64,000 nucleotides of DNA from Membranipora membranacea (Eukaryota > Bryozoa > Gymnolaemata > Cheilostomatida > Membraniporidae). Under the pieces are notes generated by a model. It did not search any database. It saw nothing but the letters and a program-made list of their open reading frames with translations, and had not been told where the DNA came from. The translations under genes and the position numbers were made by a program. Shown here piece after piece: positions 1 to 11,932 of this stretch. How positions within the stretch are numbered: position 1 is the first letter of the stretch; every line of letters begins with the position of its first letter. The DNA is taken from positions 27,652,001 through 27,716,000 of the forward strand of contig OU612065.1 of assembly GCA_914767715.1 (NCBI GenBank), written 5' to 3'.

Positions 1-1332
1 CGAGAAATAGTTATCAGGCAGATAGTTGATGTTATTATCCTGTAATGCTCTACAAAATAAAGAGTGATCAGCTGGTTTAAAGCATACAAGCTAAAAATAA
101 CAATAATTTTAAACATTGATTATAAGGATTGTTGATTTAATGCAAATACAAAATTTGGAGGGTGTTCGTGACTAGGATTAATGAAACGTGCCTGGGCTGC
201 GCTCATGTTGATGTTCAAACAAACTATGACAATAATTTTTGTTCTGTCCATGATATATAAATGTACAATATTTTACTTACATATGAGTGAGCTCACTAGG
301 CCAGCTTTGTTTGGTGTAATTATGAGCGAATAGCTGTATGTCGTTATTACCCAGCATAAGTAACCAGGCTTGTGTCCCTGATATGTCAGGAACTCCGGTG
401 ATCCCTGTGTTATGAATTATTCTACAATACAGTATTCTTCTGTGTTGAGTATCAAAACTTTCATGTAACGAAAGGCAACATTGGCACATGGCTTGAATTA
501 TAATTGCATGCGAATTCAATAACAAAGAAAAGACTGTGACTTAAACCTTACTTTGCATAGTTTTTTTTGTCTTTTAAGGGGCAAAAACCTTATTTTTGTC
601 AGAGAACAAATCAATAACTTAATTTAACCTAGCCAAGTTCAGTGAGGAAAATATATTTGCATAATCCACAGCAGGTAAGAGACCATAAACATAAAAATAT
701 GATTATGGCTGGAACTAATTAGAATGCATGTCCAGAGCAACAAAGCTTTGAAACTAAAAAATTAACATAAAAATGTGCCTAACAGATCTTGTAAGGGATA
801 ATTCCCTGGTCAGAATTGAAAATTGAAAAGCGGTCTTGTTTTTACAGACCATCTGAGACTGGATACCTCACACATAGCTGATGGTATGGGTTCATTTGTA
901 GCCCGATGGGCAGCACTGCATTAGGGCCGTTCTGTTTTGGATAAGGTTGATTTTTACTCCAGCTCAACACGATTGTACCCACACAATCATTCTCTCACAA
1001 GCTGCACAACCACTCTTGGCCACTCTTATTTCCTAAAATCTGATTAAATCTTGTGGGAAAACCTCCACCTCACCGTTTTGTACCAGGGGGCCTTTGCATA
1101 TTTAATGTCCGGATATGCCCAGTTTGTTATAAATTCCTTCCTAAAAAAAGTCTCATCATTTAATCTGATGATCTCTTCTATTCATTGGCTTAATCTCATG
1201 GCAATTATGTTTCCCAGCAGAAGAGACAACAATTATTCAGGCCTGGCACACTTTTCAGTTTTCAATAAACTTGCAAATTACTAGCGATTAGGGCTATGTG
1301 TGATGATGGTGATTGTGAAACGTTTTATCAGG
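1..1332. other. No gene recognised
   Basis: Only short open frames (under 85 codons) occur on either strand, with no recognisable domain or exon chain. The stretch is AT-rich and appears intergenic or intronic to a gene outside the window. Confidence 0.5.
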
Positions 1333-1515
1333 GTGTGACCTTAGTGACTAAGATTTAGGAACATTCTAGAATCATGAAGATTGACGAGTTAGCTTCCCAA
1401 TGTCAGATCCAGTAGTAATTTTGGGTAAAGTTCTCCGTAGGCGTGACCTTAGTTATGAAACTATTAGAGAATTCTAGAATCATGCAGATTAATGGTTAGC
1501 TGCCCAATGTCATAG
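1333..1515. repeat. Imperfect tandem duplication, ~109 bp period
   Basis: Two related blocks, about 1333-1406 and 1442-1515, share GTGACCTTAGT, TTCTAGAATCATG and CCCAATGTCA in the same order with substitutions and small indels. It is a diverged local duplication with no coding content. Confidence 0.6.
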
Positions 1516-1962
1516 CGGAGATAATTAAATGACTCAGGATTTATCATCAATAACCACCCAATTTTAGAGGCTGGTGAAATGATGTTACGAAGTCAGAAAG
1601 TAGGATGATAATTATTGTAACCCAGATAACTTTTTTGAACAACAAGGTAGTTCGTGTGCTCAACTCTGTTGGGTGCTAATGGCATTCTATTCAATCTACT
1701 CAACCACTGCCCTGACCAACTTGTGGTCGAGATGTGGTCGATATTGGATTGCCGGGACTACGTATATGTATGAGAACCCTAACATGTTATACAAGGGAGA
1801 TAACTCACAGTTCAGTGAGACTGCTGACATGATCAAATGTATCCTCCGTTATCAGGGTGAGCTGTGGTATATTAATGATGGTTCTGTAACAGAAGAAGTT
1901 TCTTGACAAGTTCAGACATAAGATACATAATAGTTTTATAATCTTATGGTCATACCAATGGT

Positions 1963-2186
1963 CAAAACACACTTAGCTGTTGAATCAATGGTGCTAACAT
2001 ATATGCTGACAGCAGCCTCAGCTGATCCTCAGAGGTTTGATCAGCGGTTGCAACCTCAGAATGCAAATCGGTTTATATGACGTCACACTACAAGCATATA
2101 AGCCTCAGCTGATCCTCAGAAGATTGATGTGTATATCAAAAAACATCGAGGAACCGCTGAGGTTGCAACCTCTGTCAGTGTGTTTA
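1963..2186 (+). mobile_element. MITE-like element, copy A
   Basis: About 224 bp starting CAAAACACACTTAGC and ending in TCAGTGTGTTTA, whose reverse complement resembles the start, so the ends are short terminal inverted repeats. It contains two internal copies of CCTCAGCTGATCCTCAGA and a GCGGTTGCAACCTCAGAATGC block. The same order of motifs appears in reverse orientation at 4522-4730, and a fragment lies at 4759-4792. No transposase frame is present, so it would be non-autonomous. The superfamily is unknown. Confidence 0.65.
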
Positions 2187-2450
2187 TGCCATAGAAACAG
2201 AATTGGCTTGTACCATTTTGTGGAATATTACCTGGTCAATATTTAGGGAATCAAGCTGCGCTAGTTCAGTTACAGCAATGATAATAGCTAGCAGTTTATT
2301 TTAGTTTTCAAAGCCGGATAAACCAGCAAATTTACCGGTATCTTAATTGTACGTGCGTATTATATTACTCACACTGTGCTGGCTGTGGCTTCAAAGGAAT
2401 CAGCTGTTAGATTAACAATATTATACGCCATTAGCAATCTAAAAATATCA

Positions 2451-2495
2451 AATATATATATATACATATGTATATATATATATATATATTATATA
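2451..2495. repeat. (AT)n microsatellite
   Basis: An almost pure AT/TA dinucleotide run interrupted by CATATG. Confidence 0.9.
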
Positions 2496-4521
2496 AGTCA
2501 TATGATGTTGTTGAATACCTTGCCTTGCGTCAACATTGGGGGTGGGCATCAGAAATTAATCAGTTGTCATTCCGTAAAAAGTGACACTAGTGACAGTTAT
2601 CTAAAATAGCGTATACAGAGTGGGGGCAGAACGAGATGAGGGACTGAGATGGTGACAGGTTTCAACATCAGCTTTCAGTCTGAGCTCTCCACAAGGTTGG
2701 CTTATCAAAAGCGTGACTCTGACAACCCTCAGAGCTGAATGTCCCAAACGGTTATCAATAGTCGAAGAAACCATACTATGGAGAATATGAAGAATATTGG
2801 GCACAATTAGCATTGTGCAGTATCTACATATAATACTAATCTAAGCTACAGTTAGAACCAGAGTCGCGAGAATTAGGTGTTACCAGTCTGAAAGGATTTA
2901 TCCAGTTGCGAGCTCTATGTGCAATGGATCAAAGGCAATAAAACTACTTATCGATGATACGATCCATTGAACATGGTGAATTATCGTTATTTTTCCAATA
3001 ACATTCATTTTTGGCATCCTTATCAATAAATCTTTTGGAAAGCAATAAAAATGCTTTGTTAACCAGGATTTGTATTATTGCTAAAATAAAGTGAAATTAA
3101 AAAATGAAACTTTTTTAAAGGTGTGAAAGATGAAAGACATGACTGGGTGGTGGAGTGTAACCTGACTACTAATTCTCACTTCACAAGGAAGGTAAACTTA
3201 GTCATCCAAACTATTGAGCTGTAATATCTGACCGCAAGAAAAGTCATATAAACCAATTAACTATGTGAGCAGTCAAAGGTCAGAGGCTAAGCCGTGAGCT
3301 CACAGCCTGAGATAAGAGAGATTAACTCACACAGTGCCATCACAGCCTGTTACGATCCCCTCAGTCTCATCACATGAACAGCTACATGATATCCCGCTGT
3401 AGGTGGCAGGAGAAAAGTAAAAATTATCTGTGATACCGGCAGAGTTATCACTCCATACTAAATGTTCATCTGTACCTGTATAAGTTAAAAACATCAAAAC
3501 ATGTAAAAACTGAATTCAGTTTGTTTTAATGTGTTATAAATTTGACTGTGATTATTATAGACATTGTCTATGGAGACTATCCGTTTATTGCCTGGGATCT
3601 CAAACCATTGGGACAAAGCGTGTATGGTAGGTAAATGGTTTTGACCTCCTACTTAAGAGGCAGATTTCAGGTTTAGCCAATATCATGACAGTTAGACGCA
3701 ATGACTTATTGGCCTCTGTTTAGTTTCTAGGACACAGGTGTTGATGAGAAGCGAGTCACCCGGGGCTTGATGTCACGGACCACAAAATGGCATACCAGGA
3801 AACCAGTCATCTATCACCAGAAATATAATCTGAGCTTAAAATATGGAGAGGATGGGACCTGGAGGTCTCCTATGACTGCGCTCAGAGATTTATGGAGCTT
3901 CTTAATTAGGATTAAAAATAGAATTAGAGACTAAATTTAGAAAACAATTAGGGGGATTTTCAAGGGTTGCTTTAGTGAAAATGAGAGTTAAAGCTGCAGT
4001 GATTATGTTATTTATCATTCCTCCTCCCTGACATCAGGGTGTAGGAGGTGCCAAAAGCGTGTCAGGTCAATATCTTATCATCATGAGTGGAGACACGCTT
4101 ATTATACAGCTAATTCTTTTTGAGAACAGGATTCTTTGCCAAAAAACTAATGTTAATGGGAATAAAGATTTGATGTCTCTTTGCAAGTTTTCTTACTTGA
4201 ATCAAATCCAACAGAGAACCTATTGTTGTAGAAATCCCAGCCATTCCAAAGTTGGCTCTGTGCGTAAGAGAGCAGAAGTATCACTATCAAGTATAATCCT
4301 ATAATAATCTTAGGGTGCTGCATTGTATGTCTTTGTGAATATCCGTCACGTCATCTATGCAGGAATAAATATGTTATGCCCCAGTCTCCTGATCAGATAG
4401 GCAGCCACAGTACGATATCTGTGCAAATGAGAAACAAATTTCAAGGTTAAATCCATAGACAAAACACATGTCTATGGTTAAATCAGTACAGTTTCAGGAA
4501 TCAGGAATGTTAAGGTCTCAA
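2496..4521. other. No gene recognised
   Basis: Between the two MITE-like copies only short open frames without recognisable domains are seen. No RNA gene was recognised. Confidence 0.45.
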
Positions 4522-4730
4522 GCAACTAACAGAGCTTGCAACCTCAGCGGAGCCTCAATTAGTTTTTTTATACACATTAATCCTCTGAGGATCAGCTCAG
4601 TCTTATATGTTAGTAATGTGACGTAATCATACGATCTGCTCTGCATTCTGAAGTTGCAACCGCTGATTAAACCTCTGAGGATCAGCTGAGGCTGCTGTCA
4701 GATATATGTTACAACCGCTAAGTGTGTTTT
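4522..4730 (-). mobile_element. MITE-like element, copy B (inverted)
   Basis: Reverse-complement relative of the element at 1963-2186. Read on the minus strand it begins CAAAACACACTTAGCGGTTG and carries the same two CAGCTGATCCTCAGAGG blocks and the GCGGTTGCAACTTCAGAATGC block. Divergence between the copies is moderate, so these are independent insertions of one family rather than a recent duplication. A further fragment of its end follows at 4759-4792. Confidence 0.65.
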
Positions 4731-4758
4731 GTGCATGTGCATGTTTTGTGATGTTTTG

Positions 4759-4792
4759 CAATCCTCTGAGGGTTTACAACCGCTAAGTGTGT
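4759..4792 (-). repeat. Fragment of the MITE-like family
   Basis: Repeats the AATCCTCTGAGG and ACAACCGCTAAGTGTGT pieces of the adjacent element, with the middle missing. Confidence 0.45.
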
Positions 4793-4906
4793 CACACTGA
4801 ATCAATTATCGGAGGTAACATAGTACAGAAAGTTCATTGATCCTCTATTCAGTGATGGCCGATCTGGAGAATTTTACAGTACCCAATACAACAAGAGTAA
4901 GATAAC

Positions 4907-4940
4907 ATCACAGAGTAAGGATATATCTTTACTCTGTGAT
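4907..4940. repeat. Mini-palindrome with flanking direct repeat
   Basis: A 34-bp near-perfect palindrome with arms ATCACAGAGTAA and TTACTCTGTGAT around a GATATATC core. TAACA sits next to the TCACAG...CTGTGA core on both sides, like a target-site duplication. Related palindromes lie at 23738, 23952, 30552 and about 49763. Confidence 0.6.
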
Positions 4941-6772
4941 AACATTCACACAATCACAATCATGTTTGGGTCTGCTGGTCTGGTCTGCTGTGTCTCCTGT
5001 TGGCCAATGCAGACAAAAAAGGGCTACTCCCACTGAAAATTCCTTTACATTCAACAATGGCATGATAATAACCTACCAAAATTTCGTTTTATATATTCAC
5101 AAGTTATGAACGAGAAGTTCAATATTGCAGATTGTGGTAATTACTAAAAAAAATCTGCAGTAGCTCAGAGGGAAATCCAACGATTCATGATATTATTCTG
5201 GCAGTGTTTCGGCACTGGATTTAACAAAGCAATACTTGTCATAATGGAAAGCGTCACAACTTCTCACAAACTGTTTGTTTGATTTAGCCTACAACCATAG
5301 GTCGGTACTTTCTGTTGAAGATAGCATCCAAAGCATGGTGAAACCACCAGTCAGATACTGCACTACCTGGTACAGATGTGTATGTGTGATTATTCTTAAA
5401 CTTTTAATCGCATGTGCCTGTTGTTGTAGGTATGAATGTCATGAAGAAACCAAGAATTCCTCCTTCGAGTTCACTCCTCGATAATAATGTCTATCAACAG
5501 ACTGACCAACCAACCCGTGTCACAGATAGTAATATAGTACACTAAGCAGGAGACACATTAATACTTCTCAGCCAAAATAAGAATCCTGTTACAGATTTAG
5601 ACAGGGATCTACACATCACAAATATTCGATGTAGCAATCTCCGAGCACCACAGATTAGTGGTATGTCATAGCTTCTGGCTTGGCACATCTAACAGGATTC
5701 CCTACACAATTTTTAAGGCAAATGGGTGTGCCAAATGTTTTATTCTGAAGCCGATCAGGATGAAGACTATGAGAGCACCCACTTTGTCATCAGTCAGTCT
5801 GATGACAAGATAATAATAAAATATCACTAACAGTTATCCTCATACATGGAGATTTAACCAAGGGGAATCAGGTATTAAGGCTATAAAACAGCAAAATTAT
5901 CATCATAAAGAATTAATACTTTTTGTCAGATCAAGGCTTGCATAATGTCCAATATATCATTTTGATGAGATTTGGTGAGCCACTACACCGAGAAACCGAG
6001 GTGAATATTATGTGACATTTAATTTTGAAAAGGTGATTGTGTTGCTAGGAGAGAAAGTAACAATGTTGCAAAACACGCTACAAACAACTGAATCCTTTGA
6101 TTTTGAAAACACCTACTTGACCACAAAAAGTTCCAGTGACAAAAATAAAGTCGATAAGTGCGGGATTGTGCCTCGCCAAAGTCTGCAAAACGAACCAGGA
6201 GTGAAGAAACAAAACGGCAGCCGACTTCTTATAGTTAGTCATGTTGAGTTTGTGTTCTGCTACTAGAGATCTGCTGCTTACCATGGTATGGCTTGATCAG
6301 TGATCTATATTCTACAGCCTAGATGTAGATACACAATGGTCACATGGCCTAGAGCCCCTCCATCTCATTAGCTCCATAACTCTCATTTCACTCAATTAAA
6401 AATTAAATCCCATTTGTTAAATGAGTTTATGATTGAAAGTGAAACATTATCATTGGCCATTGATGAATGTTGGTGGCATGTTGTTTACAGGTATTTTTTC
6501 CTCATACAAGGTTTACTCAGTCATGTAATTGCTGAGTACTAAATATAACACAGAGAACAATCAGTGGGTGTAGAATTCATCAATGGCACTACGTCCAATG
6601 AGTAAGATGTCAAAATATTTGTAATGTTTAACCTTAGTCCATAACTAGCTACCAGGTGCGCTCAACTCTTTGATCATCAGTTGCTCTCAAAACATTCTAC
6701 ACAATATGACTGTTGAATGTTGTAATGATTTTGTTCCTATGAAAACATAAGACTCTAGATATAATCTATTTT
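4941..6772. other. No gene recognised
   Basis: Open frames such as 6012-6266 (+) and 6078-6284 (-) overlap each other, match nothing recognisable and lack an exon context. Confidence 0.45.
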
Positions 6773-7784
6773 ATTGATCATGTCCATACATAGTACCAAT
6801 GGCTGCTGACATATCAATCCATTGGACAATTCCAAAGCTTCCTTGTCTGTAAAAAGTGATCAATAAGCAAATTCAATGATGCCAAGCGATCTCCAGTACT
6901 GGCTTTCACGTAAAAGCATGTACTGGAGCTCGCTTGGCATCATTGAATTTGCTTATTGATCACTTTATACAGACAAGGAAGCTTTGGAATTGATCATGTC
7001 CATACATAGTACCAATGGCTGCTGACATATCAATCCATTGGACAATTCCAAAGCTTCCTTGTCTGTAAAAAGTGATCAATAAGCAAATTCAATGATGCCA
7101 AGCGAGCTCCAGTACATGCTTTTACGTGAAAGCCAGTACTGGAGCTCGCTTGGCATCATTGAATTTGCTTATTGATCACTTTTTACAGACAAGGAAGCTT
7201 TGGAATTGATCATGTCCATACATAGTACCAATGGCTGCTGACATATCAATCCATTGGACAATTCCAAAGCTTCCTTGTCTGTAAAAAGTGATCAATAAGC
7301 AAATTCAATGATGCCAAGCGAGCTCCAGTACATGCTTTTACGTGAAAGCCAGTACTGGAGCTCGCTTGGCATCATTGAATTTGCTTATTGATCACTTTTT
7401 ACAGACAAGGAAGCTTTGGAATTGATCATGTCCATACATAGTACCAATGGCTGCTGACATATCAATCCATTGGACAATTCCAAAGCTTCCTTGTCTGTAA
7501 AAAGTGATCAATAAGCAAATTCAATGATGCCAAGCGAGCTCCAGTACTGGCTTTCACGTAAAAGCATGTACTGGAGCTCGCTTGGCATCATTGAATTTGC
7601 TTATTGATCACTTTTTACAGACAAGGAAGCTTTGGAATTGATCATGTCCATACATAGTACCAATGGCTGCTGACATATCAATCCATTGGACAATTCCAAA
7701 GCTTCCTTGTCTGTAAAAAGTGATCAATAAGCAAATTCAATGATGCCAAGCGAGCTCCAGTACATGCTTTTACGTGAAAGCCAG
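6773..7784. repeat. 216-bp palindromic satellite array, ~4.7 units
   Basis: A tandem array with an exact 216-bp period, seen from the start of TGTCCATACATAG at 6781, 6997, 7213, 7429 and 7645. Each unit is a 52-bp spacer followed by an inverted repeat with 72-bp arms (from AATTCCAAAGCTTCC to CTCCAGTAC) and a 20-nt asymmetric apex. The apex lies at 6900-6919, 7116-7135, 7332-7351, 7548-7567 and 7764-7783. In units 1 and 4 it reads TGGCTTTCACGTAAAAGCAT; in units 2, 3 and 5 it reads the reverse complement. The array begins at the arm/spacer boundary and stops at the apex of unit 5, whose right arm is missing. Units are nearly identical, so amplification is recent or homogenisation is active. No coding frame is present. 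Confidence 0.95.
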
Positions 7785-10700
7785 TGTCATGGGAACTCTT
7801 TCAAGGTCCCAGTTACATTTTTGATGCACAAGCTTGTTTTCAGTTTGAGTGTATTTACAGGGCGCAGACTCAACCACCACTTACTTCTTTCTGTTTTCTT
7901 AGCATAGAGCTGTTTTTAATCTTTGAGCCACTGTTGTAAGCTGACAAGGTTATTAAAAGCTCTAAATTTTCTCATATTTTATACCCCTTTTATGTAAAGC
8001 AGACAATTTTGGTTTTGAAACCTTGTCAAGTTGGTTGTCTCTCATGGGGGATTACTTCCATAAAAATTGCAGATCTTTACCCAAATTCTGCCGTCAAAAT
8101 CAAAAGAATGCCGTGACAATACCATAATGGGAAGCATAATATCGCAGTTGTTATTATGGGGCTGGAGGATAAAATAAACATACAAAATTCAAAAACAAAT
8201 GCTCCTTTACACTTATAAAAATATAAGTCTTTATTTTAGGGCTGACTGTAGTAAAGAGTTCGACATAAGGTTGAAGGAAGGCTTTATATCCATAGGGCAT
8301 TGAGTATAAGAGAAACTAACACAGCGTATACTCAAGGTGTTGCTCTTTGGTATACTGTACAGGCGAACTTGTCTCCCTTTTTCAAGACAACTCTTCTTGT
8401 ATGATCGTGATATTATGATGGAAGCAGAGTAAAGGTTGCAAAAAGGCTTCTACATATAACCCCTTAAAAAGCAAACTTGTTTTGGTCCTTCTTGCAAATT
8501 ACCCCACGACCATGTCCAGTAGGAGTTGTAGTATAAACTCCATTTCAAGGCAGAATTGTTCAAAGCGCACCAAATAGGTCTTGCTATGCCCTGCCATGGT
8601 ATTTAGCATTTGATATAAATAATTGGTACCAGGTACGATTCTTATTTTAGGGAGCTATTCCTTCACTGTGGGCGGCACTGTCACCAATTAATTAATATAT
8701 AGATGAATTTAACTGTTGACAAGTAGTTGAGCTTCAAAACTTGAGAACATAGGGTAACAGCACCTACCCTCTAGAGGAGATAACTGCATCCATACTGACA
8801 ACAAGACGCCCCCCTTAAATCGCAAAGCTCTAGATTCGTTTTAATCAAGAAATGATAAATGTATGATATCCGCTCAGATTGTGTTCTGGTGCAGGCTAAG
8901 CAACAGGATATAATTTCGAGAAGGCTCGCGTATAGTTATCAGAAGGCAAATCCAACTTTATCGAGGCAAAATGATGCAAACAGGAATGAACATGGAATAA
9001 CTTACAAGTACCAGCCACTCAAACTTCTGCCATCCTCAAGTATCTTTAGACACCAACCTTATTAGATGTCTGAAGTTAACAGGAGATGGGTAGGTCTGAG
9101 CCTAAAGAGCTGCACTATCTCAGACCAGAATCACGTCTCTATCTGTTACATACAACTAGACCCAGCGGCGACTGTCCAGTATCATCAGAGCTGTAACAAA
9201 TCAGATAATGTAACCAACATAAACATGGCAACCACACAGGGGAAAGTAGTAATAAACCATAGATTTAACAATGCATACAAGAGATAAGATACTGTAGCCT
9301 ACAGAATATAATATTTATTAATTGTAGAGTTGTTGGCTAATGCCCTCTACAGTGCGCCAGGAAACAAGCATATGAGATCATATATGGTTGTTTGATCATT
9401 TATATGTATGTTAATCTGATATAGACTAGGTCAGTCAGTAAAATTTGATACAAATTTTAATCTAAAATTGTGTAACCAACTCTGACGGCCTCCCAGCCTA
9501 GGCTGTGTTGTTTTGGTTACCAGAAGTGGCAAGAAAATTTGTAGCCATGCAACAAATTTTCCTCGTATCTCGTACTAGTTTTGAATCCTGTCTTGTTGCT
9601 ATGAGCGGCTGTTCAGTTTTTGTCAGATAACCAAAATATAAAACTGTGTTGATTTGAGACCCATTCATCCAAACTATTTGTGGATGTTGAACATGTTATA
9701 CCCTGAAACAATAAATAGCTTGGAAAACTGAAAACAAATCATATTACTATAACCTAATTTTGTGTTGAATATCAGTAATTGTGAATATAAAACACAAGCA
9801 TGTTGGACACCACAATATAGTACTCACCAAAAGAAAGCCTGCTCACCAGTTAAATGCAATATCATACAATATTACAACATTTCATAGTCTTCCTCAGCTC
9901 CTTCCCTTAAAGTTCACTTATGGAAATTAATGTTGTTGTTATCTTGTTACTGCGTCTGTGCACTAAGGACCCTGCTGACGTTGGCATAATAAACAATTCA
10001 GCAAATTTTCAATCTGAGCAGTTAGCAGCAGCAGCAGCACATTTAGCTGTCTCAATACATTATACATAATAAGGTAATATGAGGGATTACTCTTACTTAT
10101 CTCATATATAGAAATCATTTCTATTCAGGTCTAAATTCCACAGAAACCTTTTATATTGTTGGAAAGCGGGATTGATTCCGCTTGTTCAAAATGAACATGT
10201 ATGGAAGGAATGCATACAACACTAACACAACACAACAACACAGGCTAGGTTTAGTTATTTTTGAGAAACAAATTGACATTTCTACCAGACAAACACCAAT
10301 TATCTAGTGCAAACACAAGCAATCAAATGTATATGATTCAATAATTTAAAAATTATGTTAATGATTTAGTGATCTAAGTCCAAAGATTTAAAAGATGAGG
10401 TTTTTCGTTGTCATGCCTGTTGCCAAAACCAGATGCCTAGAGTGACTGCCATGTTTTCAGATTGTCAACAGGTTTATAAAACCTTTTCATGTCCTACATT
10501 GAGTAGCCAATGTGTTGGCTACATATTTTGTATTGTACATTGTGTTTGTCAACAACCATCACTGATGTCTTCTCATAGTGGCTATGCGTTGTTGGAAAGT
10601 TCAAAACTCGGATTTGCGTTTTTACTTTTACTATCAACCATTCTAATCTTATTTGTAGAAGAGATTATCACACTGCGCCCTTAATCTTATGTGATTTACA

Positions 10701-11932
10701 CAGTGGTCAAAACTCTGATAATCTAAATAATATGTGTATGGGAATGTGATCTGTGGATATTAAGCTAGAAGTGAACCGATTATCCTTCCCAAATCCAGAA
10801 ACAATGGTTCTAAATGCACTTAACAGCTCATTTAACAGAGTCTGCCCTGCTAGCCCACCACAGGCCGTATAGGACAGCTTTTATTAAAGAAGACCGGGTC
10901 TCCCACAGTAATTGTGGTTCGCCACCATATTGCTGTTGAATTAGAATATCTCTGAGTGCAAAGAAAGTGGATGGATTTATTATATACTTTCACAGGCAGT
11001 GTCTAATTGGTGTAGAAAGCATCCATTTCCTGATGGCCTAAGAGGTCTAAGAGGTCTGTTGTACCAGCCTAATAGCTCAAGGTTAAATAGCTGAACAAAC
11101 AAATAATATAGTCTAAAAATAGAACACAAGAATGGGGGGAATAAAAAATCACCTCAGCTGTATAGGCCTACAATGGAGAGAAGAATTTGAATTGACATGA
11201 AGTGTGATAAGTGCCTAGAGCCTATTCATCATATACCCAGCTATAACTTCATCATAAGCTGATCTCAAATATTATTCTAAAGATAAACTTTGTGTGCATG
11301 CAGAAAGAACACCTTGTTTGTTTTATCCCTACTTTACCAATAATAGCGAAGCAAAGTACACATAGATATCGGTCATTTTTTAACCTGGCAGCAATGTTGG
11401 ACCTTGGCTTGGCCTTTCAAGGACATAACTATTTACTTTAGACCTAGAAAATCGTGACCATACAAATTTGTTGTTTTTCGTTGAGATCACAGGTAATGAT
11501 ATGTCAGGGTTATTATGCTCCTCAAGTTGTGACAATCTGTCATTAACAGTTCACTAGTATTAGTACATAACCGCACTTTGTCAAATCTGATTTGGCCAAA
11601 GTGATTCAAACCAATTACGATTTGGCAACTCTGTGTAGTAATCCGAGAGCAGCTGCGCCAAGTGTTACCAGTGATTCTCATACAGCAACGAGAATTATAC
11701 AAGCCGTCAAATGGTAACACTATATTTCTGTGATGGGTTTCACGGATCTGTGAGCAATGTTTTGCAAAAGAAATTAATCGATAGGTTGCTTGGTAAAACC
11801 AGTAACCATGGAATCAGAAAATGCTTCATTGACCAAGATCTGAGCCCAATAAAATGCAACGGCATAGTCAAGTTACCATGCATACGGCCGCTAGGTACAG
11901 AAGGTGACAGAATCAGGAGAAAGCTGAGAAAG
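7785..11932. other. No gene recognised; upstream flank of the propeller cluster
   Basis: Short open frames only (for example 8859-9065, 9066-9287 and 10433-10684, all +), with no recognised domain. The last ~220 bp (11711-11932) is open in frame with the first propeller gene and contains upstream ATGs; it may be 5' UTR or an N-terminal extension. Confidence 0.45.

Noticed and set aside
1673-1906. Plus-strand ORF of 77 codons
   Set aside because: Protein-like composition but no recognised family and no neighbouring exons; not enough to call a gene.
6773-7784. CRISPR-like array
   Set aside because: The 216-bp units are wholly repeated, including what would be spacers; there is no short repeat with unique spacers, and the context is eukaryotic.
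8859-9287. Two consecutive plus-strand ORFs (68 and 73 codons)
   Set aside because: They are separated by a stop in different frames, have no recognised domain and show no splice pattern joining them to other exons.
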